Part shown: positions 50,065 through 51,949 of the stretch, piece by piece
How positions within the stretch are numbered: position 1 is the first letter of the stretch
Layout of the letters: each line of letters opens with the position of its first letter
Assembly: GCA_000495735.1 (NCBI GenBank)
Contig: AYMD01000002.1
Coordinates: 23,189 to 75,137 of the forward strand
Length of the DNA: 51,949 bases
Reading direction: 5' to 3'
Source of the DNA: an uncultured Acidilobus sp. JCHS
Lineage (GTDB): Archaea > Thermoproteota > Thermoprotei_A > Sulfolobales > Acidilobaceae
Notes under the pieces: generated by a model
Database searches by the model: none
What the model saw: the letters and a program-made list of their open reading frames with translations, nothing else
Told to the model about the DNA's origin: nothing
Made by a program: the position numbers and the translations under genes

Positions 50065-51231
50065 GTGAACGCGTTAGGCTCATTGGCCTGGAGCTTCGTG
50101 GTCGACATGGCGGCCTCAGGGGACGGAGGCCTCAGGGCGCAGAGAGGGCTCTCAAGGGATGAGCTGCTGTTAGTCGTAGCAGGAGGCCTCTCAGGCGTAG
50201 TCTTCGGCGCCAACACCCTTGCCCTGCCTCTCTACCTGAGGTCCCTGGGGCTCAGCCCCTTTGAGGTTGGGCTCCTGGTCGGCGGCTACGTGCTGTTCGG
50301 CACAGCGACGGGGTTCTTCACATCGGCCCTGGCCGACGCCTACGGGAGGAAGAAGCTCTTCCTCCTCGGGAGAGCCGTCTCAGCGGCCTCATACCTCCTC
50401 CTCTTCCTGGGGGTCCCGCTGGCGGTGCTCCTCATATTCGGCCTCGGAGGAGGCTCCCTGCAGGCCCTCATAGCCGAGAAGTCGAGAAGCATAGACAGGA
50501 ACATGAACCTCATGTCGTCAATCTCCACGGGCCTCGCCATACTCGGGGCCTCAGTCCCGTGGGTGGTGGGCCTCAGAGACACGATGCTTGTCGACATGGC
50601 CGTAGTACTCGTTACCCTTGCCCTCGTCATGCCGGTGAGGGAGGGCTACAGGGGGACGGGCAGGGTGACCCTGAGGCTGAGGTCGATCGGGAACATAGCG
50701 AGGCTCTCGACTAACGCCATGATAGGCCTCGGGGCCGGCCTGATGCTTCCACTCATGTCGCTCTGGTTCAGCCTAAGGTTCGGGGTCACGGCGAGGCAGC
50801 TCTCGCCTGTCTACATGGCGGCCGACGCGACCCTGGCCCTCGCCGTGCTGGGGGCCCCCAGGCTGGCCAAGGCCATCGGCAGGGTCAAGGCCATAGTGGT
50901 CACGCACGCCGTCGGCATAGCGCTCCTGATAGCGCTCCCCTTCGCCGGCTCCTACCTCGAGGCCTCCGCCATATTCGTGCTCAGGAACGCCGCCATGAAC
51001 ATGGCCAACCCCCTCTTCTCGTCCCTTGTCGTCACTATAATACCCGAGGAGGAGAGGGCCAGGGGGTCAAGCCTGGTGAACTTAATTGACGGCCTGCCCA
51101 GGTCCGTAGGGCCCTGGGTCACGGGCTACATATTCTCGACAGGTGACCTGACCCTCCCCTTCTTCGTAACGGCCTCCCTCTACACGGCAGCCACGGCCGC
51201 CTTCTATTTGCTGTTCAAAGACGTACGCTAG
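50065..51231 (+). CDS. MFS transporter
   Basis: A major facilitator protein of up to 388 residues with about twelve helices. The loop 2-3 motif is present as SALADAYGRKKLFLLGRAV (about 92-110), and IIPEEERARGSSLVNLIDG near 327-345 echoes the other MFS proteins of this window. The first 30 residues are polar, so a start at TTG 50083 or ATG 50107 is possible instead of GTG 50065. It follows the ABC permease gene by seven bases and is likely part of the same transcript, pairing two kinds of exporter under one regulator. Confidence 0.85.
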   Translation: MNALGSLAWSFVVDMAASGDGGLRAQRGLSRDELLLVVAGGLSGVVFGANTLALPLYLRSLGLSPFEVGLLVGGYVLFGTATGFFTSALADAYGRKKLFLLGRAVSAASYLLLFLGVPLAVLLIFGLGGGSLQALIAEKSRSIDRNMNLMSSISTGLAILGASVPWVVGLRDTMLVDMAVVLVTLALVMPVREGYRGTGRVTLRLRSIGNIARLSTNAMIGLGAGLMLPLMSLWFSLRFGVTARQLSPVYMAADATLALAVLGAPRLAKAIGRVKAIVVTHAVGIALLIALPFAGSYLEASAIFVLRNAAMNMANPLFSSLVVTIIPEEERARGSSLVNLIDGLPRSVGPWVTGYIFSTGDLTLPFFVTASLYTAATAAFYLLFKDVR

Positions 51232-51413
51232 GAGGCCCAGGCAAGTGGTGCTGATGGATATGGACGCCTTAAGTTATTAATTATTAACGCAATAGTTAAA
51301 ATATCTTAAAAGTAAAGATAGGTTTCGTGAATGCCTAAAGATTCGTGGACTGTTAATCGCCTTTAACAAACTACTTATAGAAGCCCTTCTATTATCGTAT
51401 ACTGGTTAAAGAG
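51232..51413. other. AT-rich intergenic region upstream of the NuoF-like gene
   Basis: About 180 bases with no gene. The stretch 51270-51390 is strikingly A/T-rich compared with the rest of the window, with TTATTAATTATTAA, GTTAAAATATCTTAAAAG and CTACTTATAG. The last (51371-51380) may be the TATA box for the gene at 51414. Confidence 0.5.
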
Positions 51414-51949
51414 TTGCCCGCGAAGGCCGTTTTGAGGCCTGAGGTGGAGTCCTTTTACTCCTTCTCTAAGGTAGTTGTAAGCGAGGAGCACTGCAGGGGC
51501 CTGGCCTGCTACGTGGCCAGGTCGCTTAACCCAAAGGCCTGGGAGGCTGCAGTCAGGCAGGAGCCGCCCACATATTGCCTCGGCAAGTGCTACGTGGGGC
51601 CATCAAGCTCTCGGACCAGCGGGGTCCCCCACATCGAGGTGAGGTCCAGCAGGGCCGTCGTGCTGAGGCACATTGTCAAGGGGCCCGTCAGCTCGCTCGG
51701 CCAGTACCTTGAGCTTGGCGGAATGAGGGGCCTTGAGAAGGCGCTAAAGATGAGCCAGGGCGAGGTCATAGAGGAGGTCAAGAGGTCCCAGCTCAGGGGC
51801 AGGGGAGGCGCCTACTTCCCCACCGGGCTTAAGTGGGAGTCCGCCTATCAGCAGAGGGCGCCCCAGAAGTTCGTGCTGGTCAACGGCGACGAGGGCGACG
51901 CGGGGGCATACGTTGACAAGCTCCTGATGTGGTGGGACCCCTACCTCGT
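51414..51949 (+). CDS. NuoF-like NADH/FMN-binding subunit (partial)
   Basis: The 5' end of a flavoprotein of the NuoF / hydrogenase-formate dehydrogenase beta-subunit family, open to the window edge (178 residues seen). The first 90 residues contain a Cys-bearing segment (HCRGLACYVARS and CLGKC) in the position of the thioredoxin-like NuoE-type domain. The FMN/NAD-binding signature follows: LRGRGGAYFPTGLKWESA and FVLVNGDEGDAGAYVDKLLM. It would pass electrons between NAD(P)H and iron-sulphur clusters, perhaps as part of a formate dehydrogenase, hydrogenase or bifurcating complex beyond the window. The start TTG is the best upstream candidate. Confidence 0.82.
   Translation, partial: MPAKAVLRPEVESFYSFSKVVVSEEHCRGLACYVARSLNPKAWEAAVRQEPPTYCLGKCYVGPSSSRTSGVPHIEVRSSRAVVLRHIVKGPVSSLGQYLELGGMRGLEKALKMSQGEVIEEVKRSQLRGRGGAYFPTGLKWESAYQQRAPQKFVLVNGDEGDAGAYVDKLLMWWDPYL

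Noticed and set aside
1-51949. CRISPR arrays, tRNA or rRNA genes
   Set aside because: I saw no regularly spaced direct repeats, no tRNA cloverleaf sequences and no rRNA segments while reading both strands; a covariance-model scan would be needed to exclude small or split tRNAs.

Overview
The window looks like chromosomal DNA from a GC-rich, thermoacidophilic, heterotrophic crenarchaeon, probably an Acidilobus-like member of the Acidilobales. That placement is inferred from gene content and style; no rRNA or other phylogenetic marker is present. The signs are: archaeal riboflavin genes (lumazine synthase with GTP cyclohydrolase III), TATA-type promoters often about 26 bases from TTG, GTG or ATG starts (leaderless style), heavy use of TTG starts, four-base gene overlaps, strong AGG/AGC/GCC codon bias, and large Asn/Ser/Thr-rich secreted proteins with membrane anchors. 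Genes are tightly packed on both strands. I saw no rRNA, tRNA, CRISPR array or complete insertion sequence.

Layout. 1-5.9 kb: an NAD-kinase-like protein, a pilin-like secreted protein, a nucleotidyltransferase, the riboflavin pair and two conserved unknowns. 5.9-11.7 kb: metabolic genes (methylthioribose-1-phosphate isomerase, isocitrate dehydrogenase), a HAD phosphatase, a DUF123 nuclease-like protein, a P-loop protein, a membrane protein and a thioredoxin-like protein. 11.7-21.3 kb: a cell-surface GH57 glycosidase, then a minus-strand block of enolase, adenosylhomocysteinase and a PDZ-containing site-2 protease, and a 909-residue anchored repeat protein. 21.3-33.8 kb: two small zinc proteins, an aminotransferase, a SAM hydroxide adenosyltransferase, an FAD oxidoreductase with a perfect 18-bp dyad in its promoter, an SDR, CutA, two MFS transporters, a cysteine hydrolase, and a ferredoxin / MoaD-like / PIN operon.

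33.9-47.2 kb is the most unusual part. A short tyrosine-recombinase-like gene sits beside a secreted-protein gene that has an in-frame TGA at a Trp position. A second, intact copy lies about 9 kb away in inverted orientation. Both copies share promoter, terminator hairpin and about 170 bp of 3' noncoding sequence. Between them are a cluster of perfect palindromes, a thermopsin-like protein, a frameshifted adenine deaminase upstream of guaA and guaB, a Rieske ferredoxin, and a GH12 endoglucanase-like gene with no visible signal peptide. 47.2-51.2 kb holds a winged-helix/beta-repeat fusion followed by an ABC exporter and an MFS protein. After an AT-rich gap, the window ends inside a NuoF-like gene.

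Taken together, the genes suggest an organism that degrades extracellular alpha- and beta-glucans and proteins at its surface (GH57, GH12, thermopsin-like), and recycles SAM by-products and purines (ahcY, mtnA, SAM hydrolase, ade-guaA-guaB). The inverted paralogue region, with its palindromes, broken genes and recombinase, looks recently rearranged and is the best place to look for something undescribed.
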